A stretch of DNA of 64,000 nucleotides from Butyrivibrio hungatei DSM 14810 (lineage in GTDB: Bacteria > Bacillota > Clostridia > Lachnospirales > Lachnospiraceae), in NCBI RefSeq assembly GCF_900143205.1, contig NZ_FRDH01000007.1, forward strand, positions 145,490-209,489. The letters are read 5' to 3'. Position numbers and translations under genes: made by a program. Shown here piece after piece: positions 16,436-24,913 of this stretch (within the stretch, counting starts at the first letter, position 1; the number at the start of each line of letters is the position of its first letter). A model generated the notes under the pieces. The model searched no databases. It was not told the DNA's origin and saw nothing but the letters and a program-made list of their open reading frames with translations.

Positions 16436-17020
16436 TCAATTATGTAAAGGCTTATTTCTTCTCTTTGCCTTTCTATGCTTTTTATCTGATTCTTCGCTAT
16501 TTGACAGGGGCTTGAATATAGTCATTCTTCCTGTCCAGCCAATTATCCTGGTGAGGATGATTCCGGGAAGTACTCCACAGCAATCGATGAGCACATCTCT
16601 TTTGGACGGTGACCTGCCACTTACAAAGGACTGATGATACTCATCAAGACACGCAAAACCTGCACAGAATATTCCTGCCGTAAACACCAGCCACAGTCCC
16701 CTTACACCATATACATAAAGCGGAAATGCTACTGATACGGCAAGCAAAAAGTACTCTGTAAAATGGGCTGTCTTTCTGACATAAAACTGGGAGCTTTCGG
16801 ACAGATCTTCAATATGCTCCTTACTCCATCCCTTATCAAGCTTTTCATTGGCAAATGAAAAGACCTTTATTCCGACCTTATAGCTGAGCTGACTACTGGT
16901 AGTGCCTTCCTGAGATGAAAACATGAATATGATGCACATCATTATGATTGCGGGTGTGAAGGAAAGTGGTTTAAGCACGAACCGCAATGTTTGTTTTATA
17001 TACATCAAAAAGTATTTCAT
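16436..17020 (-). CDS. VanZ-family membrane protein
   Basis: A 194-residue protein with about four hydrophobic segments. VanZ-type motifs are visible: IMCIIFMFSSQEG near residue 28, RKTAHFTEYFLLAV near 82-95, and CLDEYHQSFVSGRSPSKRDV near 123-142 with the conserved Asp/Glu, His and GR. The C-terminal 20 residues are very basic. VanZ homologues occur in many Firmicutes, and the founding member gives low-level teicoplanin resistance; the molecular role is unclear. Its ATG overlaps the stop codon of the flavin reductase gene (TAATG). Confidence 0.88.
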   Translation of the reverse strand: MKYFLMYIKQTLRFVLKPLSFTPAIIMMCIIFMFSSQEGTTSSQLSYKVGIKVFSFANEKLDKGWSKEHIEDLSESSQFYVRKTAHFTEYFLLAVSVAFPLYVYGVRGLWLVFTAGIFCAGFACLDEYHQSFVSGRSPSKRDVLIDCCGVLPGIILTRIIGWTGRMTIFKPLSNSEESDKKHRKAKRRNKPLHN

Positions 17021-17637
17021 TATTTTCTCTTCTTTTTTCCTGGCTTTTTAGCAGATTTCTTTTCTGACTTCTCAGGCTTTTTAGCTACGCTATAGCCAAA
17101 CTTACCAAGCTTTTCTCCAAGCATAAAATATTCGCCATGAGAATAAGCCACAAGCTTAGCCTTGCCAAGATCAAGTCTACCCTTGTCATCAAGAAGCTTG
17201 TCATCAACTGTGACACAGACAACTTCTGCAATAAAAAGGTCATGGCTTCCAAGGTCTACAACCTGCTTAACTTTGCATTCGATATTCACAGGACTTTCTT
17301 CGATTCCAGGCGCAGATATCTTTTGGGATTTCGAAGGAGTAAGATTCATCTCTTTGAACTTGTCGAAATCTCTTCCTGATCTGACACCGCACCAGTCTGT
17401 AGCACGTGTAAGCTTCTTGCTGGTGAGATTAACTACAAATTCACCTGTTTCCTTTATGATATCGTAGGAGAATCTTTCTTTTCTAACAGATATAGACAGC
17501 ATAGCAGGAGAACTACAGATGTTCCCTGCCCATGCTACTGTTATTATGTTTGGTGTTTCGCCAGGGCGACCGCAGCTAACCATTACCGCTGGTATTGGAT
17601 AGAGCATATTTCCCGGCTGCCATACCTCTTTTGCCAT
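17020..17637 (-). CDS. Flavin reductase-like FMN-binding split-barrel protein
   Basis: 205 residues. Residues 1-180 match the flavin reductase domain: PIPAVMVSCGRPGETPNI, AWAGNICSSPAMLSISVRK and FVVNLTSKKL. Proteins of this fold bind FMN and reduce or carry flavin for partner enzymes. The last 25 residues are a Lys/Pro-rich tail (AKKPEKSEKKSAKKPGKKKRK-like, positively charged), which is not part of the fold and may bind nucleic acid or acidic lipid. It sits 13 bases after pepF and overlaps the VanZ gene by one base, so all three form one operon. Confidence 0.88.
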   Translation of the reverse strand: MAKEVWQPGNMLYPIPAVMVSCGRPGETPNIITVAWAGNICSSPAMLSISVRKERFSYDIIKETGEFVVNLTSKKLTRATDWCGVRSGRDFDKFKEMNLTPSKSQKISAPGIEESPVNIECKVKQVVDLGSHDLFIAEVVCVTVDDKLLDDKGRLDLGKAKLVAYSHGEYFMLGEKLGKFGYSVAKKPEKSEKKSAKKPGKKKRK

Positions 17638-17650
17638 ATTATTACCTCAA

Positions 17651-19450
17651 TTATCTGGTGATCTCTTCCATCTCGTTGATAGCTTCACCAAATACAGCAA
17701 GTGCTGAATCGATAGGAGCTTTTGTTGTAAGATCCACGCCTGCAATCTTAAGAAGGCTTACTGGATCCTGAGTGCATCCGCTTGAAAGGAACTTCTTGTA
17801 CTGATCTACTGCTGGCTTACCTTCCTTAAGGATCCTGTCTGCAATTGCAACAGCTGCTGCAAAGCTTGTAGCATACTGATATACATAGAAGTTGTAATAG
17901 AAGTGAGGAATTCTGCACCACTCCCATCCAATCTGTGGATCAGAGATCATGTCTTTGCCAAAGTACTGCTTGTTAAGTTCAAGATATACGTCATAGAGTG
18001 ACTCTGCTGTAAGTGGAGTTCCAGCTTCTGCCATCTCACAGGTCTTGCGCTCAAACTCTTCAAACATAGTCTGTCTGAACATTGTACCCTTGAAGCTATC
18101 AAGGAAGTGGTTGATGATAAATGCCTTTTCTTCCTTGGACTTAGCGTTGTCCTTCATGTAGTGATAAAGAAGAACTTCGTTTGTAGTAGAAGCTACCTCT
18201 GCTACAAAGATCTTGTATCCGGCATCAACTATTGTCTGTGCCTTATTTGAATACCATGTGTGCATTGAATGTCCCATCTCATGCACAAGTGTGAACACAT
18301 CATCAAGAGTATCGTTGTAGTTAAGGAGCATATAAGGGTGTACATTATAAACACCTGAAGAATATGCGCCGCCTCTCTTACCTTCGTTTTCAACTACGTC
18401 GATCCATCTGTTCTCGTAAGCTTCCTTAACTACTTCAAGGTAGTCCTCTCCAAGAGGAGCAAGTGCCTTAAGTGAAAGCTCTTTTGCCTCCTCATAGGAA
18501 ACCTTCATATCAAAATCAGGGAGCATTCCTACGTAAACGTCATACATGTGAAGCTCATCAACTCCAAGGAGCTTCTTACGAAGTGTTACGTATCTGTGCA
18601 TCTTGTCCATGTTGTCATGAATTGACTCAAAAAGGCTGTCACAAACTGCAGGAGATACATCATTATGATCTACTGCTGCCTCGAAGGCTGATCCATATTT
18701 TCTAGCCTTAGCTTCGAAGATACGGCTCTTAACCTCTCCGTCATACATTGCAGCCCAGGTATTCTTGAACTCTTCATATCTGCCGTAGAAAGCCTCAAAA
18801 CTAGCCTTTCTAAGATCTCTGTCCTTGGACATCTGTGTAGGAACAAATCTTCCATTTGAAAGCTGAACCTCTTCGCCCTTGGAATCCTTAACAGAAGGGA
18901 ACTTAAGGTCAGCGTTAGCAAGCATACCATATGCCTTCTGTGATGCGCCCTGCATCTCTCCTGCTGATGCTAAAAGAGCTTCTGTAGCCGCATCAAGCAT
19001 GTGTTCCTTAAGCCTTCTGGTCTCGGCGATCTTTCTTTTGTATCTGTCAAGTTCTGGAGTCTCAGCGTAGAATTTCTCAAGATCTGCATCTGAGATCTGA
19101 AGGATCTCTGGATCAATGAATGCTGACTTTTCTGAAACAGCCATATATGTTGAAAGTGCTCTCTGTTTCATGCCCTGATACTTGGAATTAGCTGTATCCT
19201 GGTCTTCTCTCATGTGAGCATATCCATAAACTCTATCAAGATAAAGCTCAACCTCTTCTGCAAGCTTTGATACCTCTAAGAGGCTCTTGCTGTCTTTTGA
19301 GATCTTGCCCTGGTAAGAAGCAAACTTATCTGCAAGTTCATTAACCTTATTAAGCTCGCTCTCCCATTTGCTCTCATCGTCGTAAATATCTTCCAGTCGC
19401 CAAGTGAGCTCCTTAGCAACTTCATCTCTTTTTGGTAATTTCTGCTGCAT
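17651..19450 (-). CDS. pepF: Oligoendopeptidase F (M3B metallopeptidase)
   Basis: 599 residues, the usual PepF length, cytoplasmic. The zinc-binding HExxH motif occurs as LVHEMGHSMHTWYSNK near residue 388. The N-terminal oligopeptidase F domain (WRLEDIYDDESKWESEL at the start) and the C-terminal signatures FRQTMFEEFE and FYVYQYATSFAAA are all present. It cleaves short peptides of about 7-17 residues. ACAGGAGA precedes the ATG. The HAD phosphatase gene ends 23 bases upstream, with the flavin reductase and VanZ genes downstream. Confidence 0.96.
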   Translation of the reverse strand: MQQKLPKRDEVAKELTWRLEDIYDDESKWESELNKVNELADKFASYQGKISKDSKSLLEVSKLAEEVELYLDRVYGYAHMREDQDTANSKYQGMKQRALSTYMAVSEKSAFIDPEILQISDADLEKFYAETPELDRYKRKIAETRRLKEHMLDAATEALLASAGEMQGASQKAYGMLANADLKFPSVKDSKGEEVQLSNGRFVPTQMSKDRDLRKASFEAFYGRYEEFKNTWAAMYDGEVKSRIFEAKARKYGSAFEAAVDHNDVSPAVCDSLFESIHDNMDKMHRYVTLRKKLLGVDELHMYDVYVGMLPDFDMKVSYEEAKELSLKALAPLGEDYLEVVKEAYENRWIDVVENEGKRGGAYSSGVYNVHPYMLLNYNDTLDDVFTLVHEMGHSMHTWYSNKAQTIVDAGYKIFVAEVASTTNEVLLYHYMKDNAKSKEEKAFIINHFLDSFKGTMFRQTMFEEFERKTCEMAEAGTPLTAESLYDVYLELNKQYFGKDMISDPQIGWEWCRIPHFYYNFYVYQYATSFAAAVAIADRILKEGKPAVDQYKKFLSSGCTQDPVSLLKIAGVDLTTKAPIDSALAVFGEAINEMEEITR

Positions 19451-19473
19451 ACTTATGTCTCCTGTCTTTAAGA

Positions 19474-20145
19474 TTATCCTATATCGGAGAAATCTCCGTC
19501 TTTTACAATGATAGCGTCAACGCCGTTCTTTTCGGCAACTCCGCCATCACTAAAAGTTTCATTTCCTATCATAACGCACCTTGAAGGCTCAAGGTTGTTA
19601 CTTTTTATGAGTTCTTCCAAAAACTCCTTTTGCGGCTTTTTTACCCCTTTATCTGAAGAGATAAAAATGTCATCAAAGCAAGGTGTAAGTCCTGTTTCAT
19701 CCAGCTCTTTTTCTGTAAAGAATCTCTGGGCATTAGATAAAAGAAATACCTTCTTGCCATCCTTTCTAAGACCATTTATAAGGTTCATAGTATCCTTATA
19801 AAGAGTGAACTTATCCCTTGATTCCTCTCTGAAATAGATGCAAAGGTCTTCAAGGCTTGCTGGGGCTACCTTTTCATTGATCTTGTCAGAAATGAGTTTC
19901 GCCCATACTCTCTCTATTTTGATTTCCGGGTATTCAGCATGATTCTTTGACTGGAGGTCTTTTTCTTCCTCTTTGCAAAGCTTAAGATATGTAGCCCTTA
20001 GCTCCTTGGCCTCGTAATTAGCGCCATATTCATCCTTGAGCTTGCCTGCCATATTGGTCCAAAGCTCTAATGATTCCTCATCGGTGTGGATGTCTACTAA
20101 GGTTCCATAGAGATCGAAAATGTAATTATCGTACTTATTATACAT
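19474..20145 (-). CDS. HAD-superfamily hydrolase (YjjG-like phosphatase)
   Basis: 223 residues from the ATG at 20145, which follows GGAGGAGG; the longer frame begins inside the amylase terminator and is rejected. HAD motifs in order: nucleophile Asp in IFDLYGTLVD (near residue 10), motif II LLSNAQRF, motif III Lys in SSDKGVKKP, and motif IV MIGNETFSDGG with an acidic pair. YjjG-type HADs hydrolyse nucleotides or small phosphate esters; the substrate here is not evident. First gene of the run leading to pepF. Confidence 0.88.
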   Translation of the reverse strand: MYNKYDNYIFDLYGTLVDIHTDEESLELWTNMAGKLKDEYGANYEAKELRATYLKLCKEEEKDLQSKNHAEYPEIKIERVWAKLISDKINEKVAPASLEDLCIYFREESRDKFTLYKDTMNLINGLRKDGKKVFLLSNAQRFFTEKELDETGLTPCFDDIFISSDKGVKKPQKEFLEELIKSNNLEPSRCVMIGNETFSDGGVAEKNGVDAIIVKDGDFSDIG

Positions 20146-20163
20146 ACCGATACCTCCTCCCAA

Positions 20164-20194
20164 AAAACAAAAAGAGCCATGCAGAACATGGCTC
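20164..20194 (-). terminator. Terminator of the amylase gene
   Basis: Stem GAGCCATG / CATGGCTC with a 5-base loop, followed on the minus strand by TTTTTGTTTTTTG. Confidence 0.85.
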
Positions 20195-20199
20195 AATTA

Positions 20200-21864
20200 T
20201 CACTTCTTAGTAAGTACTGCTATTCCAAAGGCTGGAACAGTTACTACTTCCCCATCTATCGTAGAAACTGCCTCAGTGGCATTAAGAGAATACGCAAGCT
20301 CTGTATACTGAGCTGCCTCTGCATTCTTACCAAGGTCTACTTCCCTCGCCTCATCAGAGATATTGATAAGGAAAAGAAGACTTCCTGTTTCAAATTCGCC
20401 ATTTTGCTTTTCTTTCTTAATATAACATGAAATATCCTTATCAGCCAATTCCTCAATAGGTTCAGTAACGCCGCGAGCTATGACCGGATATGTGTTTCTA
20501 AGCCTGATGGCAGCCTTATAGTAATTGTATATGGACTGTGGATCCTTTATCTGCTCCTCAAGAGAAGGATACTTCATGTCAAAAGAGTCCATATCAGCAG
20601 GCCCGTCGCACATTCCTTCCGCGTCTTGGCTTCCCCACTGCATTGGTGCCCTCTTATTTTCATCTTTGCCAGAGCCTACCATACCAAGCTCTTCACCATA
20701 GTAGATAAAAGCATTGCCACTGGTCAAAAGATTCAGTGCTCCCGCAAGTTTGACGCCTTCTTCCGAATGTTTTCCTGTATAGTATCCGGCAGATCTTGCC
20801 ATGTCATGATTAGTATAAAAAGGAGCGTTTATTGCGTCAGGATTTATTTCTGATATGATCTTTTCCGTGTTAGCAAGAGAGTCTGCATACTTGGAAGCCA
20901 CGTATCTTCCTCTTGCCATCTTGGCTATATCACCTTCACTTCCTGACATGTCGAAGTCAAAAAAGCTGTCTATTCCGCTAGCATAGTACTTGGAATAGGT
21001 TGCGATATTAGTCCAGGCTTCACCAACAATGTAAGCGTCCTTGTTCTGCTCTTTTATCTCACTATTAAGCCAGGTCATAAACTCGATGTTACTCTCATCA
21101 TCACCTGTGTAATAGGACGTAACCGCATCAAGTCTAAATCCATCAACTCCATGGTCTGTCCAAAAGCCTGTGATATCCTGAATCTCAGCTCTTACATCTT
21201 CGCTATCAAGGTTTAGATCCGGCATTCCTGACCAGAATCTTGCTTCATAGTAAATATCAGTTCCCTTAAGTGGCTCGTAGCCTTCCTTTTTGTCTTTTGA
21301 AAAATTGTAGTAATCAAGATATTTACAATTTGTGAGATCTTCCTGTGAAAAGAGGATATTGCCATCCTCAGAAGTCTCAGCATCCTTGAAACTTTCTGCA
21401 TTATCTCTTATATAAGAAACTGCCTCTTTAAACCAGGGATGCTGATCTGACGTATGATTAAGGACTGTATCTACTATGATGTTGACCTTCCTGTCATGAC
21501 AAGCCTTAACAAGCTCATCAAAATCATCCATGGAACCATACTGAGGATCAATATCCTTATAATCTGTCACGTCATATTTGTGATAGGTTGTAGATGGACA
21601 GATTGGCATGAGCCAGATCTCATTGCAACCAAGATCCGTATCTGTGGTATCATCTCCGTCATTTATGTAGTCAAGCTTCTGTATGAGTCCCTGGAGATCT
21701 CCGATCCCATCGCCATTGCTGTCATAGAAAGAGTAGACGAATACCTCATAGGTTGTGCGGTATTTGTCGTCTATGATATTAAGAGGCGTATTTCCACAAG
21801 CAGACAACATACATGCCGTAGCACATAGGATTGCTAGTTCTTTTCGTAATAACTTCGTTCTCAT
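20200..21864 (-). CDS. Surface-anchored alpha-amylase-family glycosidase (GH13 lipoprotein)
   Basis: A 554-residue protein with a lipoprotein signal peptide (start ATG 21864; lipobox MLSAC) and thus probably on the outer face of the membrane. GH13 motifs: region I DTVLNH, nucleophile Asp in VDGFRLDAVTSY, acid/base Glu in IVGEAW, and stabiliser Asp in YTNHDMARS. The calcium-site sequence DSNGDGIGDLQGL near the N-terminus resembles oligo-1,6-glucosidase and neopullulanase-like members. It would trim starch or alpha-glucan oligosaccharides outside the cell. It starts 24 bases after the CPBP gene stop and probably shares its transcript. A TTG further upstream is a poorer start. Confidence 0.93.
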   Translation of the reverse strand: MRTKLLRKELAILCATACMLSACGNTPLNIIDDKYRTTYEVFVYSFYDSNGDGIGDLQGLIQKLDYINDGDDTTDTDLGCNEIWLMPICPSTTYHKYDVTDYKDIDPQYGSMDDFDELVKACHDRKVNIIVDTVLNHTSDQHPWFKEAVSYIRDNAESFKDAETSEDGNILFSQEDLTNCKYLDYYNFSKDKKEGYEPLKGTDIYYEARFWSGMPDLNLDSEDVRAEIQDITGFWTDHGVDGFRLDAVTSYYTGDDESNIEFMTWLNSEIKEQNKDAYIVGEAWTNIATYSKYYASGIDSFFDFDMSGSEGDIAKMARGRYVASKYADSLANTEKIISEINPDAINAPFYTNHDMARSAGYYTGKHSEEGVKLAGALNLLTSGNAFIYYGEELGMVGSGKDENKRAPMQWGSQDAEGMCDGPADMDSFDMKYPSLEEQIKDPQSIYNYYKAAIRLRNTYPVIARGVTEPIEELADKDISCYIKKEKQNGEFETGSLLFLINISDEAREVDLGKNAEAAQYTELAYSLNATEAVSTIDGEVVTVPAFGIAVLTKK

Positions 21865-21887
21865 ATAGCTCTTTTCCCCAACACTTA

Positions 21888-22916
21888 TCAAATAAACTTA
21901 AACACCTTGCAGATAACTTCCAATATGCTGATTCCAAACTGCATCAGTATGATTGATAAGATCCAGTAAAATACATATATTATCATTCCAGGGTTACCCA
22001 TAACTGTATCAAATCTCTCGCCCTTTGGAATCTCGCCTTCATGATGCTCAAACACAAACTTCTTGCGAAAAACGATCATAAGTATGATCCCTGCTACAGC
22101 AACTGCCAAAAGCCATAGGCCAATAGTCATTAATAATATAAGTGAATAAATATTATCCCGTACCAGATCAGTATATGTGTCAATATCTCCAGATAAAAGA
22201 GCTGTTGTGATCTGGCCAATCACAGATCCATTAAGTACATATGCTGACAGATAGCTGCTTACGCCATTGATCATCATGTGGATTGCAATTGAATAGCCGA
22301 TTCTTCCCGTTCTGATATAAATAAATGCAAAGAACATGCCAAGTGCTGTAGCATATACAAACTGCGCAAGATTGCCGTGGTACAGACCAAACATGATTCC
22401 CGAAAGGAGCATTGCTGATACTTCACCGTATTTTACAGTTCTATCGATCAGAAATTTTCTAAACAATAATTCTTCGAATATAGGTGCAAGAATCGCTACT
22501 ACTACAATCTGCATCACTGGTGACATTGTTCCTACCACGTCAAATATAGGATTTACTGCCCCAAGACCTGTAAGTCTCCCAATGAGGCCATTAAGTACAA
22601 GTCCTGTAAGATTAGATATGTACATGATAGCTACAGATATGCAATAGCATGCGATAAATCCACCTATACCAAGTCTCTTTTTCTCAATCTGATGCTTGGG
22701 AAGGCTTCTAACTGCCAGATACATTATCGGATAGATAATTGCGAATCTAAGGCCAAAATTAATGATCAATGTGATGCTCTGTGGTAAATATGGTGCTCTG
22801 CATATCAGCTTAACAACCTGCAGTACCACTATGTACAAAAGTACATACACCCAATGCATCCCCACATAACTCAGCCCAAATCTTGAGTATGTCCTTTTTG
22901 CGTTTTCTCTTTCCAT
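21888..22916 (-). CDS. CPBP-family intramembrane glutamic protease (CAAX/Abi)
   Basis: A 342-residue polytopic protein with about eight hydrophobic segments. The protease motifs are present: EELLFRKFLIDR (EExxxR) near residue 143, GLYHGNLAQF (FxxxH-type) near 173, and the C-terminal IAIHMMING. Family members cleave CAAX-like or bacteriocin-related peptides inside the membrane, some giving bacteriocin self-immunity. The target here is unknown. AGGAGG precedes the ATG, and an extended -10 promoter lies at 22947-22955. The last 60 residues add two hydrophobic helices after the core. Confidence 0.9.
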   Translation of the reverse strand: MERENAKRTYSRFGLSYVGMHWVYVLLYIVVLQVVKLICRAPYLPQSITLIINFGLRFAIIYPIMYLAVRSLPKHQIEKKRLGIGGFIACYCISVAIMYISNLTGLVLNGLIGRLTGLGAVNPIFDVVGTMSPVMQIVVVAILAPIFEELLFRKFLIDRTVKYGEVSAMLLSGIMFGLYHGNLAQFVYATALGMFFAFIYIRTGRIGYSIAIHMMINGVSSYLSAYVLNGSVIGQITTALLSGDIDTYTDLVRDNIYSLILLMTIGLWLLAVAVAGIILMIVFRKKFVFEHHEGEIPKGERFDTVMGNPGMIIYVFYWILSIILMQFGISILEVICKVFKFI

Positions 22917-22946
22917 TAAACTCCTCCTGTGTTTGCTATGAATGTT

Positions 22947-22955
22947 ATTATACCA
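22947..22955 (-). promoter_or_regulatory. Extended -10 promoter of CPBP/amylase genes
   Basis: TGGTATAAT on the minus strand has a perfect -10 with TGn extension and no good -35. It is about 30 bases before the CPBP start. The rest of 22956-23101 holds no gene that I can see. Confidence 0.6.
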
Positions 22956-23101
22956 AGAAAGAGTGGGACATAACTAGAGGGGGATTATCTTGCATGTAGC
23001 AAAATAGAGCTGGTTGTTACGTTTAATTTGGGAAATGCATAAAATGGGAAGCAATTTACATCTCTAATAATCATTCAAATAATCAGACTCACTAATATTC
23101 T

Positions 23102-23134
23102 AAAAAAGGTTGAACATAGTATTATGTTCAACCT
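23102..23134 (-). terminator. Terminator of the NERD/membrane operon
   Basis: A 12-bp perfect stem (AGGTTGAACATA and complement, 4-base loop) is followed on the minus strand by TTTTTT. Confidence 0.85.
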
Positions 23135-23160
23135 CAAATGATAACTTTTAGAAAAGTATT

Positions 23161-23466
23161 TTATTCTACTTTTGTCCACCTTCGCTTGTACCCATCTTCA
23201 TTCATTATCCACTGAGTTTCGCTTACAACCTCAGCCTCTTCATAAGCAAATAGTGAGCTCAAATACACATATCCATTCTTAACATACCACCTTCCAGGAA
23301 TTCCTTTGTTAGTGCATATCCCAGAAGATTTTAAAATATAGTCTGCTTGATGCTCTGTATTCCATGTTCCAACCATATAGCTTGGATGAGAAATAGGATC
23401 TACAACACACAAAAACAGAAATGATGCCATTATAGCTGCAATAACTGGTAGTATTACTTTTTTCAT
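23161..23466 (-). CDS. Small exported or membrane-anchored protein, function unknown
   Basis: 101 residues from the ATG at 23466, behind GAAAGGTGA. One N-terminal hydrophobic segment (KVILPVIAAIMASFLFLCVV) serves as signal peptide or anchor. The remainder is a small Trp/Tyr-rich beta-type domain (YMVGTWNTE, GRWYVKNGYVYL, WIMNEDGYKRRW) that reads like the small lipocalin-like or 'amount of change' exported domains, but I do not recognise it. It is the third gene of a compact operon, starting 18 bases after the stop of the membrane-fusion protein. Confidence 0.75.
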   Translation of the reverse strand: MKKVILPVIAAIMASFLFLCVVDPISHPSYMVGTWNTEHQADYILKSSGICTNKGIPGRWYVKNGYVYLSSLFAYEEAEVVSETQWIMNEDGYKRRWTKVE

Positions 23467-23484
23467 ATAATCACCTTTCAAAAT

Positions 23485-24909
23485 CTAGTTTTCTGTATAG
23501 ATTAAAAAATATGAACACAGCATTGCAACTATTCCAGTATACATGTGATTATAATAAATCATTATGCATGGAAGAACAGCGGCCATTGAACATGAGACCA
23601 TAAATGCTGTAGTATTTTTATTCCTTAATTTATAAAGATTGTATTTGTATATCATGTAAAACATAATTATAGTTATTAAAACAAGGAAAAAATGATATCT
23701 TCGTATCAAAAACAATACTGGTGTCATAATAGAAAATGTCAAAAAAAATCTATATGCATATTGATTTTTCAATGCATGAGTAGCTTTTTTTGAAATGATG
23801 TTTTGCAAATACACAAATCCCAATACAGCAAGAACATCAATTAAATAATGTCCATTCTTCGCAAAGTGAGCTACTGTACATATAGACACTATTGGAATGG
23901 CGATATTAACGAGAATTGAAACGAATCCCGCCGTAACGTCCTCACATTTATCAATGTCATATACAGAATAATTGCCAACTTGACTAGCGATTCTCTTTCT
24001 TTCAGAATTAAGCCCCTGAAGACTGGCAACCGTATAGCAGAACCCATACCACTCTTTTTCCATACACTCTTTATAGAACTGATCCAAATCGCTATCGTAC
24101 ATAACATCATGAACCATATCATCAGTCGTATTTGCTATCTTTTCTGCTAGAATTGCCCCTTTCTTTACTACAAGATACTCAAGCTTTTGTGCATCGCTTA
24201 AATAGATTCCTTTTTTATTTAATTCAATCGCTTTATCAGCAAGAATTTTAGGGATATAAATCAATTCATAACACACACCTGCGCGCCTACCTGTTACCAT
24301 CTTATCATTATACGTATTTTTTCCTTTTAATTCTTCACTGTATTGGCTGTATGCCTCAGAATAACTTATATTTTTTTGAAATGAATTATTGATTATTGAG
24401 CAAAACGGCACTCCATACTGACTTGTTTCTGTTCCCGTCATCCTATAAAACGCTCTTACTATTCGAGCATATTGTTCAATTTCTTCAGGTTTATCTCTTA
24501 ATACTAAGGGCATTATTCTATCCCTATAAAAAGAAAACAGTTCCCAAAGCATATCAGTATCCTGCTGATGAGTTACACGCTTCCACATTTCTCTTATCGC
24601 ATAACAAGCAATAATTTCGCATGTACGTGGAGCCTGATAATCTTTAGAAAGTGCATCAAGTAATGGCATAATGCTCTTTCTCACCTGTTCCCCAAAGAAT
24701 ACTTGTCTTACATTTAATTCCAATGATGCATCGTATAGAGCTCTTGCTCTTTTTGCTCCATCTATATCAGCTTGTTCACCGTTAGATTCTGCCTGTTTTA
24801 ATATATCCAACATCTGAATAGATATTTCAAAATATGCTTCCTCTGATGTTAGCGTAAAAGTTCCTTCCTTAGTGTCTGATATCCACCTATTGTCTACTCT
24901 TCTAAGCAT
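23485..24909 (-). CDS. Unknown protein: paralogous N-terminal domain plus C-terminal membrane domain
   Basis: 474 residues. Residues 1-315 are soluble and clearly related to the N-terminal region of the neighbouring NERD protein: both share TCE....YA.RE.W, LWELF.FYRD.I and IVRAFY, and later a motif W(Y)..CY....L.GL. Residues about 325-474 form roughly six hydrophobic helices. No known enzyme motif was found. The start follows the upstream stop by four bases, so translation is probably coupled. A soluble sensor or adaptor domain attached to the membrane is a reasonable reading but remains inference. AT content is above that of the surrounding housekeeping genes. Confidence 0.8.
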   Translation of the reverse strand: MLRRVDNRWISDTKEGTFTLTSEEAYFEISIQMLDILKQAESNGEQADIDGAKRARALYDASLELNVRQVFFGEQVRKSIMPLLDALSKDYQAPRTCEIIACYAIREMWKRVTHQQDTDMLWELFSFYRDRIMPLVLRDKPEEIEQYARIVRAFYRMTGTETSQYGVPFCSIINNSFQKNISYSEAYSQYSEELKGKNTYNDKMVTGRRAGVCYELIYIPKILADKAIELNKKGIYLSDAQKLEYLVVKKGAILAEKIANTTDDMVHDVMYDSDLDQFYKECMEKEWYGFCYTVASLQGLNSERKRIASQVGNYSVYDIDKCEDVTAGFVSILVNIAIPIVSICTVAHFAKNGHYLIDVLAVLGFVYLQNIISKKATHALKNQYAYRFFLTFSIMTPVLFLIRRYHFFLVLITIIMFYMIYKYNLYKLRNKNTTAFMVSCSMAAVLPCIMIYYNHMYTGIVAMLCSYFLIYTEN

Positions 24910-24913
24910 TTCA